Shown in pieces: positions 1-9,107 of a stretch of DNA of 46,862 nucleotides. Position 1 is the stretch's first letter. The number at the start of each line of letters is the position of its first letter. The notes beneath the pieces are model-generated. The model searched no databases and was not told the DNA's origin. It worked only from the letters and a program-made list of their open reading frames with translations. The stretch is from Gordonia sp. UBA7599. Lineage in GTDB: Bacteria; Actinomycetota; Actinomycetes; Mycobacteriales; Mycobacteriaceae. The DNA lies in NCBI GenBank assembly GCA_002477755.1, contig DLKD01000121.1:15302-62163 (forward strand). The letters are read 5' to 3'. Made by a program: the position numbers and the translations under genes.

Positions 1-1242
1 ACCGAGCCCGCCGCGACACCGAGCGAGCCCACATCGGCACCGAGCGAGCCCGATCCCGCGTCGACTGAGCCCACCAAGAAGGCGCCGGCGCAGGACAAGT
101 CCCTCGACCTGACCAGTCAGGCCGCGGTGGCCGAGGCCGCCGGTTCCGATGTGCCGCCGCGCGACGCCGCCGAGCGCCTCACCTTCGCCGTTTACGCGAC
201 GATCACCGGCAAATCCGCCGGGGGTATCTTCAACAAGCTGCCGGTACTGAGCGAGGAAACCGCGCAGAAGCTCACCGACAAGCTCAACGAGCGGACCGGC
301 GGCGACGTCGATGTCGAGGACGTGCTGGATTCGGAGACCATCGAGGAGATGGCCGACTACGTCCGCAGCTATCTCGACGCCGGCGCGGCGACCGACGGCT
401 TCCTGCGGTACCTGCGCCTGGTCCCGGACGGCAAGAAGTCCTACGACACGAGCGCGGGCGATCCGGTCCCTGTGCTGATGTTCCATCCGGCCGGCGGCAA
501 CACGAGCGCTTATGAGGCCCTGCTGAAGCGACTGCCCGACGATCAGCCCGTCATCGGGTTCGACCGCGGCGTCGAGGGCCCGATCGACGAGCGCGTCCGC
601 GAGTACCTGCCGAAGTTGCGCGAAGTGCAACCGCACGGACCTTACGTCCTCGTCGGCTGGTCGTTCGGCGGTGCGCTGGCCTATGGCGTCGCGCAGCTGC
701 TGCGTGAGGCGGGCGAGGAGGTCGCGTTCATCGGCCTCATCGACGTGGTGCGGCCCAAGGAGGACCTCGTCGAGACGCCGGAGTCCAAGCGCGAGCGGCT
801 GGAGCGGTGGAAGGACTTCGCCATCCGCAATTACGACCTCGACGCCGATGTGCCGATCCCGATGGACCGCCTGGTGGAGGCGGACGACGAGGGACAGTTC
901 CAGATCATCATGGAGATGATGGCGATGAGCAACACCAAGATCCCCGGTGGCATCATCGAGCATCAGCGAACCTCGTTCATCGAGAACCGGATCCTCGATC
1001 AGATCGAGCCCGTGCACTACGACGGCAAGGTGGTCCTCTACCGCGCCGACCGGATGCATGACGGTGCGATCGAACTGGAGCCCAAGTGGGCCGAGATCGA
1101 CGAGGACGGTCGATGGAGCGAGGTCGTCGACGATCTGGAGATCATCCACATCGGCGGTGATCACTTGTCGATCGTCGATGAGCCTTTCATCAGCAAGATC
1201 GGCGCGGATCTCACCAAGCGCATGTCTAACCTCGGCGAGTGA
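1..1242 (+). CDS. pks13: Pks13 polyketide synthase, C-terminal linker and thioesterase (5' partial)
   Basis: The reading frame is open from base 1, so this is the 3' end of a larger gene. Pks13 carries out the last condensation in mycolic acid synthesis, and its thioesterase transfers the product to trehalose. Visible are a Pro/Glu/Ser-rich linker (bases 1-110), a helical post-ACP region, then an alpha/beta-hydrolase thioesterase with the FHPAGG oxyanion region, nucleophile GWSFGG (Ser codon 661-663), a likely acid in GLIDVV (Asp codon 742-744) and the histidine in GGDHLS. The layout agrees with my memory of M. tuberculosis Pks13. The last ACP, KS and AT domains lie outside the window. accD4 follows 13 bases after the stop, as in the fadD32-pks13-accD4 cluster. 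The GKSAGG motif resembles a phosphopantetheine site but falls in the linker. Confidence 0.93.
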   Translation, partial: TEPAATPSEPTSAPSEPDPASTEPTKKAPAQDKSLDLTSQAAVAEAAGSDVPPRDAAERLTFAVYATITGKSAGGIFNKLPVLSEETAQKLTDKLNERTGGDVDVEDVLDSETIEEMADYVRSYLDAGAATDGFLRYLRLVPDGKKSYDTSAGDPVPVLMFHPAGGNTSAYEALLKRLPDDQPVIGFDRGVEGPIDERVREYLPKLREVQPHGPYVLVGWSFGGALAYGVAQLLREAGEEVAFIGLIDVVRPKEDLVETPESKRERLERWKDFAIRNYDLDADVPIPMDRLVEADDEGQFQIIMEMMAMSNTKIPGGIIEHQRTSFIENRILDQIEPVHYDGKVVLYRADRMHDGAIELEPKWAEIDEDGRWSEVVDDLEIIHIGGDHLSIVDEPFISKIGADLTKRMSNLGE

Positions 1243-1255
1243 AGGGACTTCTCGA

Positions 1256-2806
1256 ATGAGTCAGACGACGGCGGAGAAACTCGCCGACCTCCGGGAGAAG
1301 CTGGAGGCCTCCAAGGAGCCGGCCGGTGAGAAAGCGCTCGCCAAGCGGGCGGCCAAGGGCATTCTCTCGCCGCGCGAACGCCTGAACCTGCTTTTCGATC
1401 CCGGGACGTTCGTCGAGATTGGCGCCTTGGCGAAGATGCCCGGTGCCACCGATACCGGTTACGGGGACGGTGTCGTCACCGGTCACGGACGGGTCAACGG
1501 CCGTCCGGTTGCGGCATTCAGCCACGACCAGTCGGTGATGGGCGGCACCGTCGGCGAGATGTTCGGCCGTAAGGTCGCTGCACTGATGGAGTGGAGCGGC
1601 AAGATGGGCGCGCCTCTAGTCGGCATCAATGACTCCGCCGGTGCGCGCATCCAGGACGCGATCGTCTCGTTGGCCTGGTATGCCGAGATGGGCGAGCGGG
1701 GTCGCCTCGTCTCCGGACTGGTACCGCAGGTGTCGGTCATCTTGGGCAAGTGTGCCGGAGGCGCGGTCTACGGCCCGGCGAACACCGACATCCTCGTGGG
1801 TGTGGAGGACCAGAGTTACATGTTCGTCACCGGGCCCGACGTCATCAAGGCGACGACCGGCGAGGAGATTTCTGCGGAGGATCTCGGCAGCGCGCACAAC
1901 CAGGCACGATGGGGCAACATTCACCACATCGCGCCCGACGAGAAGGCCGCGTTCGACTGGGTGCGCGAGTACCTGGACTACATGCCGTCGACTGCTCACG
2001 AGAAGCCCCCGGTCGTCAACCCGGGGTTGGAGCCTGAGATCACTGATACCGACCTGTCGCTGGACACCTTCATGCCTGACAGCGACAACGCCGGTTACGA
2101 CATGCGTGACGTCATTTCGAAAGTGTTCGACGACGGCGCATTCCTCGAGATCGCCGAGCTCTTCGCGCCGAACCTGCTCACCGGCTTCGCCCGTGTCGAC
2201 GGCAACAGCGTCGGGATCGTCGCGAACCAGCCCAACGTCATGGCCGGCACGCTGGACACCGATGCATCGGAGAAGGCGACCCGGTTCGTCCGCATCTGCA
2301 ACGCCTTCAACATCCCGCTGATCTTCCTGGTCGACACTCCCGGAATCCTTCCCGGTGCCGTCGAGGAGGCTAAAGGCACGATCCGGCGCTCGGGCAAGTT
2401 TCTGTACGCCTACACCGAGGCCACGGTGCCGAAGGTCACCGTCGTGCTGCGCAAGGCCTACGGCGGTGCTTACGCGGTGATGGGCTGCAAACAGCTTGGT
2501 GCTGATCTGAACTTTGCTTGGCCGAGCGCCAAGATCGCCGTCATGGGTGCCGACTCGGCTGCCGCAGTGCTGACCCGCAAGCAGACCGAGGGGGTCGGTC
2601 CGGCCGCGGCCGATAAGATCCGGCGTGACTTCATCAATTTCTACAACGAGAACATGGCCACGCCCTACTTGGCGGCCGAGCGCGGGTACATCGATGCCGT
2701 GATCGAGCCGTCCACGACACGCCTGGAATTGCGCAAGGCACTAGCGCAGCTGCGTGACAAGCGGATCGAGGACGTTCCCCGCAGGCACTACCTGATGCCC
2801 GTCTAG
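1256..2806 (+). CDS. accD4: Acyl-CoA carboxylase carboxyltransferase subunit (AccD4 type)
   Basis: 516 aa. Carboxyltransferase beta subunit of a biotin-dependent acyl-CoA carboxylase. AccD4 makes the long-chain carboxyacyl extender that Pks13 condenses in mycolate synthesis. The two crotonase-like halves each show their oxyanion-forming glycine motif: [10 protein letters not shown] near residue 167 and [12 protein letters not shown] near residue 403. The length fits the family. The ATG at 1256 follows a GAAGGGA ribosome site at a good distance. The frame stays open upstream inside pks13, but earlier starts would overlap that gene by about 300 bases. Placement directly after pks13 supports the AccD4 assignment rather than AccD5. 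Confidence 0.93.
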   Translation: MSQTTAEKLADLREKLEASKEPAGEKALAKRAAKGILSPRERLNLLFDPGTFVEIGALAKMPGATDTGYGDGVVTGHGRVNGRPVAAFSHDQSVMGGTVGEMFGRKVAALMEWSGKMGAPLVGINDSAGARIQDAIVSLAWYAEMGERGRLVSGLVPQVSVILGKCAGGAVYGPANTDILVGVEDQSYMFVTGPDVIKATTGEEISAEDLGSAHNQARWGNIHHIAPDEKAAFDWVREYLDYMPSTAHEKPPVVNPGLEPEITDTDLSLDTFMPDSDNAGYDMRDVISKVFDDGAFLEIAELFAPNLLTGFARVDGNSVGIVANQPNVMAGTLDTDASEKATRFVRICNAFNIPLIFLVDTPGILPGAVEEAKGTIRRSGKFLYAYTEATVPKVTVVLRKAYGGAYAVMGCKQLGADLNFAWPSAKIAVMGADSAAAVLTRKQTEGVGPAAADKIRRDFINFYNENMATPYLAAERGYIDAVIEPSTTRLELRKALAQLRDKRIEDVPRRHYLMPV

Positions 2807-2834
2807 GTTTCGGCAGTTCCTCAAAGTCGGCAGT

Positions 2835-2856
2835 CTCTCGGTCAACTGACCGATAG
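2835..2856. promoter_or_regulatory. 22-bp palindromic operator candidate, lipoprotein gene 1
   Basis: The core GGTCAACTGACC is a palindrome with a 2-base centre. Arms extend to 10 bp with one mismatch. The site ends 53 bases before the lipoprotein start at 2910. A copy matching at 20 of 22 positions lies at 3371-3392, and the 12-bp core recurs at 34370-34381 before a marR gene. Size and symmetry suit a MarR-family dimer; the assignment is inference. Confidence 0.6.
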
Positions 2857-2909
2857 TCTGAGGGCTCGCCACCCGTTGTGGTGCGCCCAAACCTGACTGG
2901 AGGAGTCTG

Positions 2910-3347
2910 ATGAAGCGTTCTATCGGGTTGCTTGCCGCCCTCGCGGCGAGCGGACTGCTGGTTCTCGGTTGTTCTTCCGACGGAGACAAGGCTCCGGCGT
3001 CGTCGACTGTGTCATCGGTGGTGTCGCCGGCGCCATCGGCGAGTCCTACGCCGGGTGCAGACGGCTCGACGGGCAACCGCTTGGGTGCGGAATACTGTGC
3101 GCGCAACCAGGATCCGGGCTGCCCGAAGGGCAGCTACGTCGGGCCCAACGCCATCCCGGATCCCAAGGGCGGGCCCGGGTATGTGCCGTGCGAGGGCTCG
3201 ATCTGTACCAACCCCAACCACGGGGCCGGTGACCCCGACCCGCAAAAAAACGACCAGGGCGACCAGGGTGATAGTGACCAGCAGGGCCCGCCGGAGCCCG
3301 GGCAGAACAACTTTCAGGGTCCGGGCGACAACTCCGACGACAACTGA
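2910..3347 (+). CDS. Repeat-containing lipoprotein, short form
   Basis: 145 aa, function unknown. It has a type II signal peptide: positively charged start (MKRS), hydrophobic stretch, and lipobox LVLGC with lipidation Cys at about residue 21. A Ser/Pro/Ala-rich tether follows, then one copy of a module with motifs GADGSTGN, EYCARNQDPGCPKGSYVG and ICTNPNHGAG, and an acidic tail containing PPEPGQNNFQGP. The module is shared with the next gene, so the two are paralogues. Its conserved cysteines suggest a small disulfide-bonded extracytoplasmic fold. The start has a GGAGG-like ribosome site. A 22-bp palindrome upstream suggests repressor control. Confidence 0.8.
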   Translation: MKRSIGLLAALAASGLLVLGCSSDGDKAPASSTVSSVVSPAPSASPTPGADGSTGNRLGAEYCARNQDPGCPKGSYVGPNAIPDPKGGPGYVPCEGSICTNPNHGAGDPDPQKNDQGDQGDSDQQGPPEPGQNNFQGPGDNSDDN

Positions 3348-3370
3348 CGACAAGTCCTCGACCCAGTACT

Positions 3371-3392
3371 CTATCGGTCAACTGACCGGTAG
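3371..3392. promoter_or_regulatory. 22-bp palindromic operator candidate, lipoprotein gene 2
   Basis: Near-identical to 2835-2856 (two differences). Arms are 10 bp with one mismatch around the AC centre of GGTCAACTGACC. It lies about 170 bases before the likely lipoprotein start at 3561. Two paralogous genes sharing an operator is consistent with co-regulation. Confidence 0.6.
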
Positions 3393-3560
3393 GGTGAAGC
3401 AGGCGATCACGGTTTGCCTTCGACGCTGGTGGCGTTGACCGGGATCAAGGCTGGCCCGCTTCGGCGGATTACCTCAATCGACATTCTTTGCCACAGTAAA
3501 TATGACAGCCTGATACACCAGTCGGGCGAATCGTCTGATTTGTCGTTGATTGGAGTATCG

Positions 3561-4394
3561 GTGAGAAGACTCTATGGACTCGCGGCGGCGCTCTTCGGCG
3601 TCGTGTTGGTCGTCGGCGGATGCACGTCGACGGAGACAGCGCCGACGGTCTCCTCGTCGTCGACGTCGAGCATTGCTGCCAAGGGCGACCAGCGCACGTC
3701 CGGCTGGGATGCTGCTGGCAAACCGGTCCATGGTGGGCCCGCCGGCGCCGACGGTTCGACGGGCAACAACCTGAGCCGTGACTACTGCGCGCACAACCAG
3801 AGCCCGAAGTGCCCGAAGGGCAGCTACGTGGGCTATCACACGAGCTACCACGACAAGCACGGCGGCTGGGACGCTAACGGCAACCCGGTGAACGGCGGGC
3901 CCGTGGGCGCGAATGGCGCGACGAACGCCAACCTGACGCAGGAGTACTGCGCCCGCAACCAGGATCCGGCGTGTCCGAAGGGCAGCTACGTCGGGCCCAA
4001 TGCGCAGAAGGACCCGAAGGGCGGCCCGCATTACGTCCAGTGTCAGGGCACCGTGTGCACGAACCCTAATCACGGCGCCGGCACCGATCCTGGGACCAAC
4101 GGAGGCGATTCCAGCGTCATCGGGGTGTGGGACGTGAACGGTAACCCGATCGCCGGTGGCCCGCGGGGCGCCGACGGTTCCATCGGCAACAACCTGACCC
4201 GGCAGTACTGCATGGCCACGCTGGATGCCCGTTGCCCGCTGGGCAGTTACGTCGCGCCCCCGACCCCTTCTCCTCGGGACGCCCCGCCCGAGCCTGGGCA
4301 GACGGAATTCCGGGGTCCGCAGGACCAGGGCCCGCCGGAGCCGGGACAGACCGACATGCAGGGTCCCGACGACGGGGATGGCGACGGGAACTGA
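3561..4394 (+). CDS. Repeat-containing lipoprotein, three-module form
   Basis: 277 aa from the GTG at 3561, chosen because it gives a clean signal peptide (VRRLYGLAAALFGVV) with lipobox VVGGC and a GGAG site just upstream; the frame is open further upstream to 3414. Three diverged copies of a roughly 45-residue module follow. Each begins GWD or VWD, continues GGPxGAxG, then YC, and ends CPxGSYV. The second copy also carries the extended YVQCQGTVCTNPNHGAG segment found in the shorter paralogue. The acidic C-terminus holds two PPEPGQ repeats. Probably a membrane-anchored envelope protein that grew by module duplication. Function unknown. Confidence 0.8.
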   Translation: MRRLYGLAAALFGVVLVVGGCTSTETAPTVSSSSTSSIAAKGDQRTSGWDAAGKPVHGGPAGADGSTGNNLSRDYCAHNQSPKCPKGSYVGYHTSYHDKHGGWDANGNPVNGGPVGANGATNANLTQEYCARNQDPACPKGSYVGPNAQKDPKGGPHYVQCQGTVCTNPNHGAGTDPGTNGGDSSVIGVWDVNGNPIAGGPRGADGSIGNNLTRQYCMATLDARCPLGSYVAPPTPSPRDAPPEPGQTEFRGPQDQGPPEPGQTDMQGPDDGDGDGN

Positions 4395-4482
4395 CACCCT
4401 GCGCTGACCACGCTGGGTGTCACCGGGCGTCCGGCGGCGAAATCCGTTGGCCGGACGTCCCGTCCTGGGGCATGCTCGATCC

Positions 4483-5814
4483 GTGAGTACAACGATGCCG
4501 CAGCAGCCCGTGCAGCTGCCGCGCGCCCTGACGCCGTTCGCGTTCCGGCAGTACCGCTGGCTCGCCGTCGGCCTGATCCTGTCCCTGTTCGCCGACGGGG
4601 TGTGGGCCATCACGCTGGTCTGGCAGGTCATCGGCATCGGCGGCGCGGAGGCGCAGGTCTCGATGGCCACCGCCGCAGCTGGCGTCGGGATGGTGGTCTC
4701 GACGCTGGGCGGCGGAGTCCTTGCGGACCGGGTGTCACAGCGGCGCATCGTCATCGCCCTCGAGGCGGCCAAAGCCGTGGTCTTCGCGGCGGTCGCCGTC
4801 GCTTCGCTGAGCGGCGCCCTCCAGTTGTGGCAGGTCGTCGCGGCCGCAGTACTGACCGGCGTCACGACCGGCATGTACTACCCCGCGTACTCTGCGATGC
4901 TTCCCGCCATCCTGCCGGAGTCGGACCTGCAGGCCGCCAACGGTATCGAAGGCTTCTTCCGGCCGGTCGCGTTTCAGGCCGTCGGACCGTTGATCGCCGG
5001 TTGGGTCATTGCTGCCACAGCCCCCGGATATGCGGTCGTCATCGCCGCAGTGGCGTCGATCGCTGCCGGCCTCTGCTACGTCGCCATGGATCCGGTACCG
5101 CTGCGCCGTGAACGGGACTCGTTGGAGGGCAACGCGATTCGCGGCATAGTCACCGATATCAGCGAAGGGGTCGCCTACCTGGTGAAGACGCCGTGGCTAT
5201 GGGCGACGCTGCTGTACTCGACGGTGCTCGTGTTGGCCACACTCGGCCCGATCGAGGTGCTGATCCCGTTCGTGTTGCGCGAACGCGTCGGCGGTGACGC
5301 CGCCGATCACGCGCTCGTCCTCGCCGCCTACGGAGTCGGGGCGGCGATCACCTCGTTGGCCTTCGCGTCGATCCCCATGCCCCGCCGCTACCTGACGATC
5401 ATGTTCGCCATCTGGGGCGTGTCGAGTCTCCCGCTGGTCCTGATGGGTGTGGCGAACGCCGTGTGGGTCGTGGTTGTCGCGGGTTTCATCATGGGCGTGC
5501 TGTTCGACGGCCCGATGGTCTTGTGGGGCACGCTGTTGCAGCGGCGCGTACCGGCCGCGCTGCTTGGCCGGGTCGCCAGTCTCGACTTCTTCGTCTCCGT
5601 TGCGCTGCTACCGGTGTCGATGGCTATCGCCGCTCCGGTGGCTGGCGCTTTGGGGCTGAAGACGACGTTCATCGTCGCGGGTCTGATTCCGGTCCCGATC
5701 GCGGTGGTGTTCTACCTCGCCGCGCGGCTGTGGCGCGACGAGATCGAGCACCCGCTGCGCGACGAGGACGACGATGCGGACGACGCGGCCGTCGAGGTCC
5801 TCGACGCCGACTAG
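4483..5814 (+). CDS. MFS transporter
   Basis: About 443 aa with roughly 12 hydrophobic segments and the major-facilitator loop motif GGVLADRVSQRR after the second segment. It resembles the MFS_3/EntS group of drug or siderophore exporters; the substrate cannot be told from sequence. The C-terminus is acidic (RDEDDDADDAAVEV). The GTG at 4483 is chosen; an ATG at 4495 is possible, and the frame continues open upstream to 4417. It converges on embB with only 20 bases between the stops. Confidence 0.85.
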   Translation: MSTTMPQQPVQLPRALTPFAFRQYRWLAVGLILSLFADGVWAITLVWQVIGIGGAEAQVSMATAAAGVGMVVSTLGGGVLADRVSQRRIVIALEAAKAVVFAAVAVASLSGALQLWQVVAAAVLTGVTTGMYYPAYSAMLPAILPESDLQAANGIEGFFRPVAFQAVGPLIAGWVIAATAPGYAVVIAAVASIAAGLCYVAMDPVPLRRERDSLEGNAIRGIVTDISEGVAYLVKTPWLWATLLYSTVLVLATLGPIEVLIPFVLRERVGGDAADHALVLAAYGVGAAITSLAFASIPMPRRYLTIMFAIWGVSSLPLVLMGVANAVWVVVVAGFIMGVLFDGPMVLWGTLLQRRVPAALLGRVASLDFFVSVALLPVSMAIAAPVAGALGLKTTFIVAGLIPVPIAVVFYLAARLWRDEIEHPLRDEDDDADDAAVEVLDAD

Positions 5815-5834
5815 TGCCTCAGCCGACAGGCGAC

Positions 5835-8800
5835 TCAGTAGCCGGTCGAGCGCATCGGCGCCAGGTCCCAGAGCCCGGACTCGCGGGTCGTGCCCGGCAC
5901 CAGGGTGGCCGGTGGTGCCGGCTCGATCTCGGTGAAGCGCTGCAGCCCGCCCCAGTCGCGACCCCAGTTGTTCCGCAGGTACGTCGGCATCAGCGTCGGC
6001 CGTAGTAGCGCCTCGGTGATGCCCAGGGGTCCGCCGGCCTTGCCGGCCATCCACGTCTGGCTGTTGCGCCGCGTCGCGTCGGCCTCGGGCATGATGCGCC
6101 ACATCGGTACCTCGAGCACACCGTTGCGCACCGCGATGGGCCGCTGGCACGGGAACACGAAGCCGGGCAACCAGTCGATAAACACCGGGTCGGTCTGCCC
6201 GACGACGTCGTTGAGGGTGCGCAACCGGTCCACGCGCGGCGGAGTGAGGGCCACCCACTCCTTCGTTGCGTCCGACTTGTCGTCAACGACGATGCGCACG
6301 AAGTCCGCATCGCGCGGCGCCTTGTCCAGCGGGAAGCGCAGGTCGCGCCATGCGGGAGCCTCGCCCGCGTCGAGCGGGAACATCCGACCGACGGCGACGA
6401 CCGAGCCGTCGGCACGGCGGCGGCCGAACTCGAGGAGGACGGACTGGCCCTTCTTCTCGGCGTTGTCGATGTCGACGGCCTGGACCGATCCGGCTACTGC
6501 GACGGTGACCAGCGGACGGTCGGTGTCGGGCTGCGACGTGTTGAACGGCAGTTGATACCACCCGGTCGTCAATGCGGCCGGACCGGTGGCCCCGTAGGAG
6601 CCGAGCACCGGCGTGTGCGCGGGGTTCAGGCCGAACGGCAGCAGCTGCGTCGATCCGTTGACTCCGCGCGGGCCGCGCCCGCCCCACGTGCCGCCGGCCG
6701 CCGACTCATTCGCCGATGCACCTGGGTTCTCCTGCGAGGGCAGTTCCCCGCCGTCGGTGGTCTTCGACGACGACATGATGTTCTCCGGTACGCCGTTGGG
6801 CGAGAAGCCCGGTCCGGCGCCCAGTCCGTCGGCGACGGGAGCCGCGGGCCGTCCTCCGACCGCGGCGGGCAGGAGAATGCCCTTCGTCGGGTCCGCGGCG
6901 ACCAGCACATCGTTGGCCAGTGCGCACTCGTTGCCGGTCATGGCCCGATAGTTCGACTTGGTCCACGACCAACTGTCGCGCTGTACCCAGGCGCCCTTGG
7001 CCAGGCTCGCGACCATGAACAGCACCACCAGCGCCGCGACCGTCGGCAGTGGGGCGAACCGGAACGGTCCGCCCAGCACGGGCCCGGTGCGCGTCTTCTC
7101 GTCGACGTAGTCGTCGCGGAAGTGGTAGAAGAGCCCGAGGAGAGCAGTGGCCACGGCCAGCGCCAGAATGATCCAACTGAGGTTGATCCCGGCGATCGCC
7201 ACCGGGCGGTCGCGCCACGGGACGCCGTAGTTGCCGACGAACCACCACATGTTGATGCCAGCGAAGGCCATGGCGGTTACGAAGAAGACGGCCGACGCGG
7301 CGAATGCGCGGTTGCGGCGCGACGCCAGCAGCGCGGGGGCCATCATTGCGCCCGCGGCAGCGGCTAGGCCGCCGGCGATGCCCGCGTAGACGCCGAAGTG
7401 GTGGGTCCACTTCGTCGGGGTGAACGCGATGAAGAACATCGTGCCGAGCATGACCGCGATCAGGCGCCAGATCGGCGCGCGCGCGACACCGTTGGGGTGG
7501 CGGCCGCGCAGCAGGCGGAACATCACGTAGAACAGTGACAGCAGCATCAGCAGGATCCCGATGCGGCGCGAGAGGGTGCCGTCGCCGGTCTGCAGGATCA
7601 GGTAGTAGTAGCGGATCGGCTCCTGCCACCATTCGAGGGTCGGGCCGACGTCGGAGGCCACCTTGTTGCCGGTGACCAGCGGCATCACCGACTGGTCGGC
7701 GAAGATCATGAACAGCACCGACGTACCCGCGGCGAGGATGGGGGCCAGCAGCGGCAGCCAGCCGTCGCGCTTGTGCCGGGTCACGAGGGTCTTCACAATG
7801 GGACGCAGGCCGGCCAGGAGCGCAGCCGCGGCCATCAGTCCGCCGGGTGCCAGGGCCAGCGTCATCGCGGCGGTGACGGCGGCGACGGCGTACGGCAGCA
7901 GGCGGCGGGTGGCGATCGCACGCTCGACGCAGCACCACGTCAGCAGGGCGCCGACGGCCTCGGCCGGTTCCGGCCGGATGCCGTTGTTATAGGGCAGCCA
8001 GATGGCCAGGAACACGAAAGCACCGGCCCACATCGCGGGTGTGCTGGTGCGGACTGCACGGCCCAGGCGCGGGATCACCTCGCGGCTGATGAGCCACCAG
8101 CCCAGCAGTCCGAGCAGCAGCGCGGGCAGGCGCATCCACCACGCCGCAACGCTGACCTGCGTCATCCACGAGATGACCTGGAAGTGCCAGCCGAACGGAT
8201 CCTGGGGCACACCGAAGTAGCGGAAGTAGTTGTCGGCGTACCCGGCGCCGCTGGCGACGCGCCCAACGGTCATGTTGTAGCCGTCGTCGGAGGTGTTGGC
8301 GCCGCCGAACCACCAGAGCAGCAGGATGGCGGTGACCGCGCCGTCGAGCCACGTCAGCTTCCACCAGCCCGCGGGAAGGAACCGGCGGTGGCGCATACCG
8401 TCGCGCGAGTCCAGGATCCCCAGGGCGAGCAGCGACAGCAGCGTCATCACCATGCCGACGATCATCAGCAGCGTCTTCAACCGGGTGGGGCTGGTGACGT
8501 AGCGGGTGTCGATGTCGGCGGTGAACGACATTCCGGCAGGTGCCGGACCGCGCAGGTCCGAGTACACGCCGACGATCTGCGGGCGCATCTCGTGGTCGTC
8601 GGTGTGGTACTGCAGCAAGGCACCCTTGAGCTGGTGTCCGTCGAGTCCTTCGATGGCCGCGCGCACACCGTCGGCGTTGCCGGTGAAGACGACGCGGCAG
8701 GCCGGGGCGGCCTGCGCGGCGGCGCGCGGGGCGCTGAGGATCACGACGTTGCGGTCGATGACCTGCAGGGCGTCGTTAGTGACGTTGACGAACAGGCCGC

Positions 8801-9107
8801 GTGCGGTCGCGGCCACTCCCTCGGCGGGCAGCGTGGACAGCAGTACGCCACCCGACTCGGGCAGCTGCGCCGCTGTCGAACACGGCACGGCCACCGACAT
8901 GTCGGTGGCCACGTAGGACACCAATGGCGCCACCACGGAGGAGAGCGTGTTGTTCTCCGGCCATACGATCTTCGCGGTCGACCGCTCGACCGGCAGGATC
9001 GGCATCGCGATCGCCAGCAGCGTGCCCAGCAGGCCCGCCACGGCCGCGAGGATCTTGGCGCCGCGGTAGTTGTTCGCCGTCAGGACGGTCATTCTTGCGC
9101 CACTCAT
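5835..9107 (-). CDS. embB: Arabinosyltransferase EmbB
   Basis: 1090 aa. A GT-C membrane arabinofuranosyltransferase that uses decaprenyl-phospho-arabinose to extend and branch arabinogalactan. It has the Emb layout: an N-terminal periplasmic domain, a multi-helix core with the conserved ANTSDDGY loop (about 8270-8295), and a large C-terminal carbohydrate-binding region. As third gene of the run it is the positional embB. The ATG at 9107 overlaps the embA stop in an ATGA, implying coupled translation; a longer start at 9155 is less likely. The residues after DDGY are NMTV where M. tuberculosis EmbB has ILGM, so the position equivalent to Met306 is Val (codon 8265-8267). Confidence 0.93.
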   Translation of the reverse strand: MSGARMTVLTANNYRGAKILAAVAGLLGTLLAIAMPILPVERSTAKIVWPENNTLSSVVAPLVSYVATDMSVAVPCSTAAQLPESGGVLLSTLPAEGVAATARGLFVNVTNDALQVIDRNVVILSAPRAAAQAAPACRVVFTGNADGVRAAIEGLDGHQLKGALLQYHTDDHEMRPQIVGVYSDLRGPAPAGMSFTADIDTRYVTSPTRLKTLLMIVGMVMTLLSLLALGILDSRDGMRHRRFLPAGWWKLTWLDGAVTAILLLWWFGGANTSDDGYNMTVGRVASGAGYADNYFRYFGVPQDPFGWHFQVISWMTQVSVAAWWMRLPALLLGLLGWWLISREVIPRLGRAVRTSTPAMWAGAFVFLAIWLPYNNGIRPEPAEAVGALLTWCCVERAIATRRLLPYAVAAVTAAMTLALAPGGLMAAAALLAGLRPIVKTLVTRHKRDGWLPLLAPILAAGTSVLFMIFADQSVMPLVTGNKVASDVGPTLEWWQEPIRYYYLILQTGDGTLSRRIGILLMLLSLFYVMFRLLRGRHPNGVARAPIWRLIAVMLGTMFFIAFTPTKWTHHFGVYAGIAGGLAAAAGAMMAPALLASRRNRAFAASAVFFVTAMAFAGINMWWFVGNYGVPWRDRPVAIAGINLSWIILALAVATALLGLFYHFRDDYVDEKTRTGPVLGGPFRFAPLPTVAALVVLFMVASLAKGAWVQRDSWSWTKSNYRAMTGNECALANDVLVAADPTKGILLPAAVGGRPAAPVADGLGAGPGFSPNGVPENIMSSSKTTDGGELPSQENPGASANESAAGGTWGGRGPRGVNGSTQLLPFGLNPAHTPVLGSYGATGPAALTTGWYQLPFNTSQPDTDRPLVTVAVAGSVQAVDIDNAEKKGQSVLLEFGRRRADGSVVAVGRMFPLDAGEAPAWRDLRFPLDKAPRDADFVRIVVDDKSDATKEWVALTPPRVDRLRTLNDVVGQTDPVFIDWLPGFVFPCQRPIAVRNGVLEVPMWRIMPEADATRRNSQTWMAGKAGGPLGITEALLRPTLMPTYLRNNWGRDWGGLQRFTEIEPAPPATLVPGTTRESGLWDLAPMRSTGY

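Noticed and set aside
200-240. GKSAGG as a phosphopantetheine attachment site
   Set aside because: By comparison with remembered M. tuberculosis Pks13, the real ACP serine lies about 115 residues upstream, outside the window.
3474-4874. 466-codon minus-strand frame over the lipoprotein and MFS genes
   Set aside because: Antisense to a gene with a clear lipobox and repeats; no ribosome site or motif.
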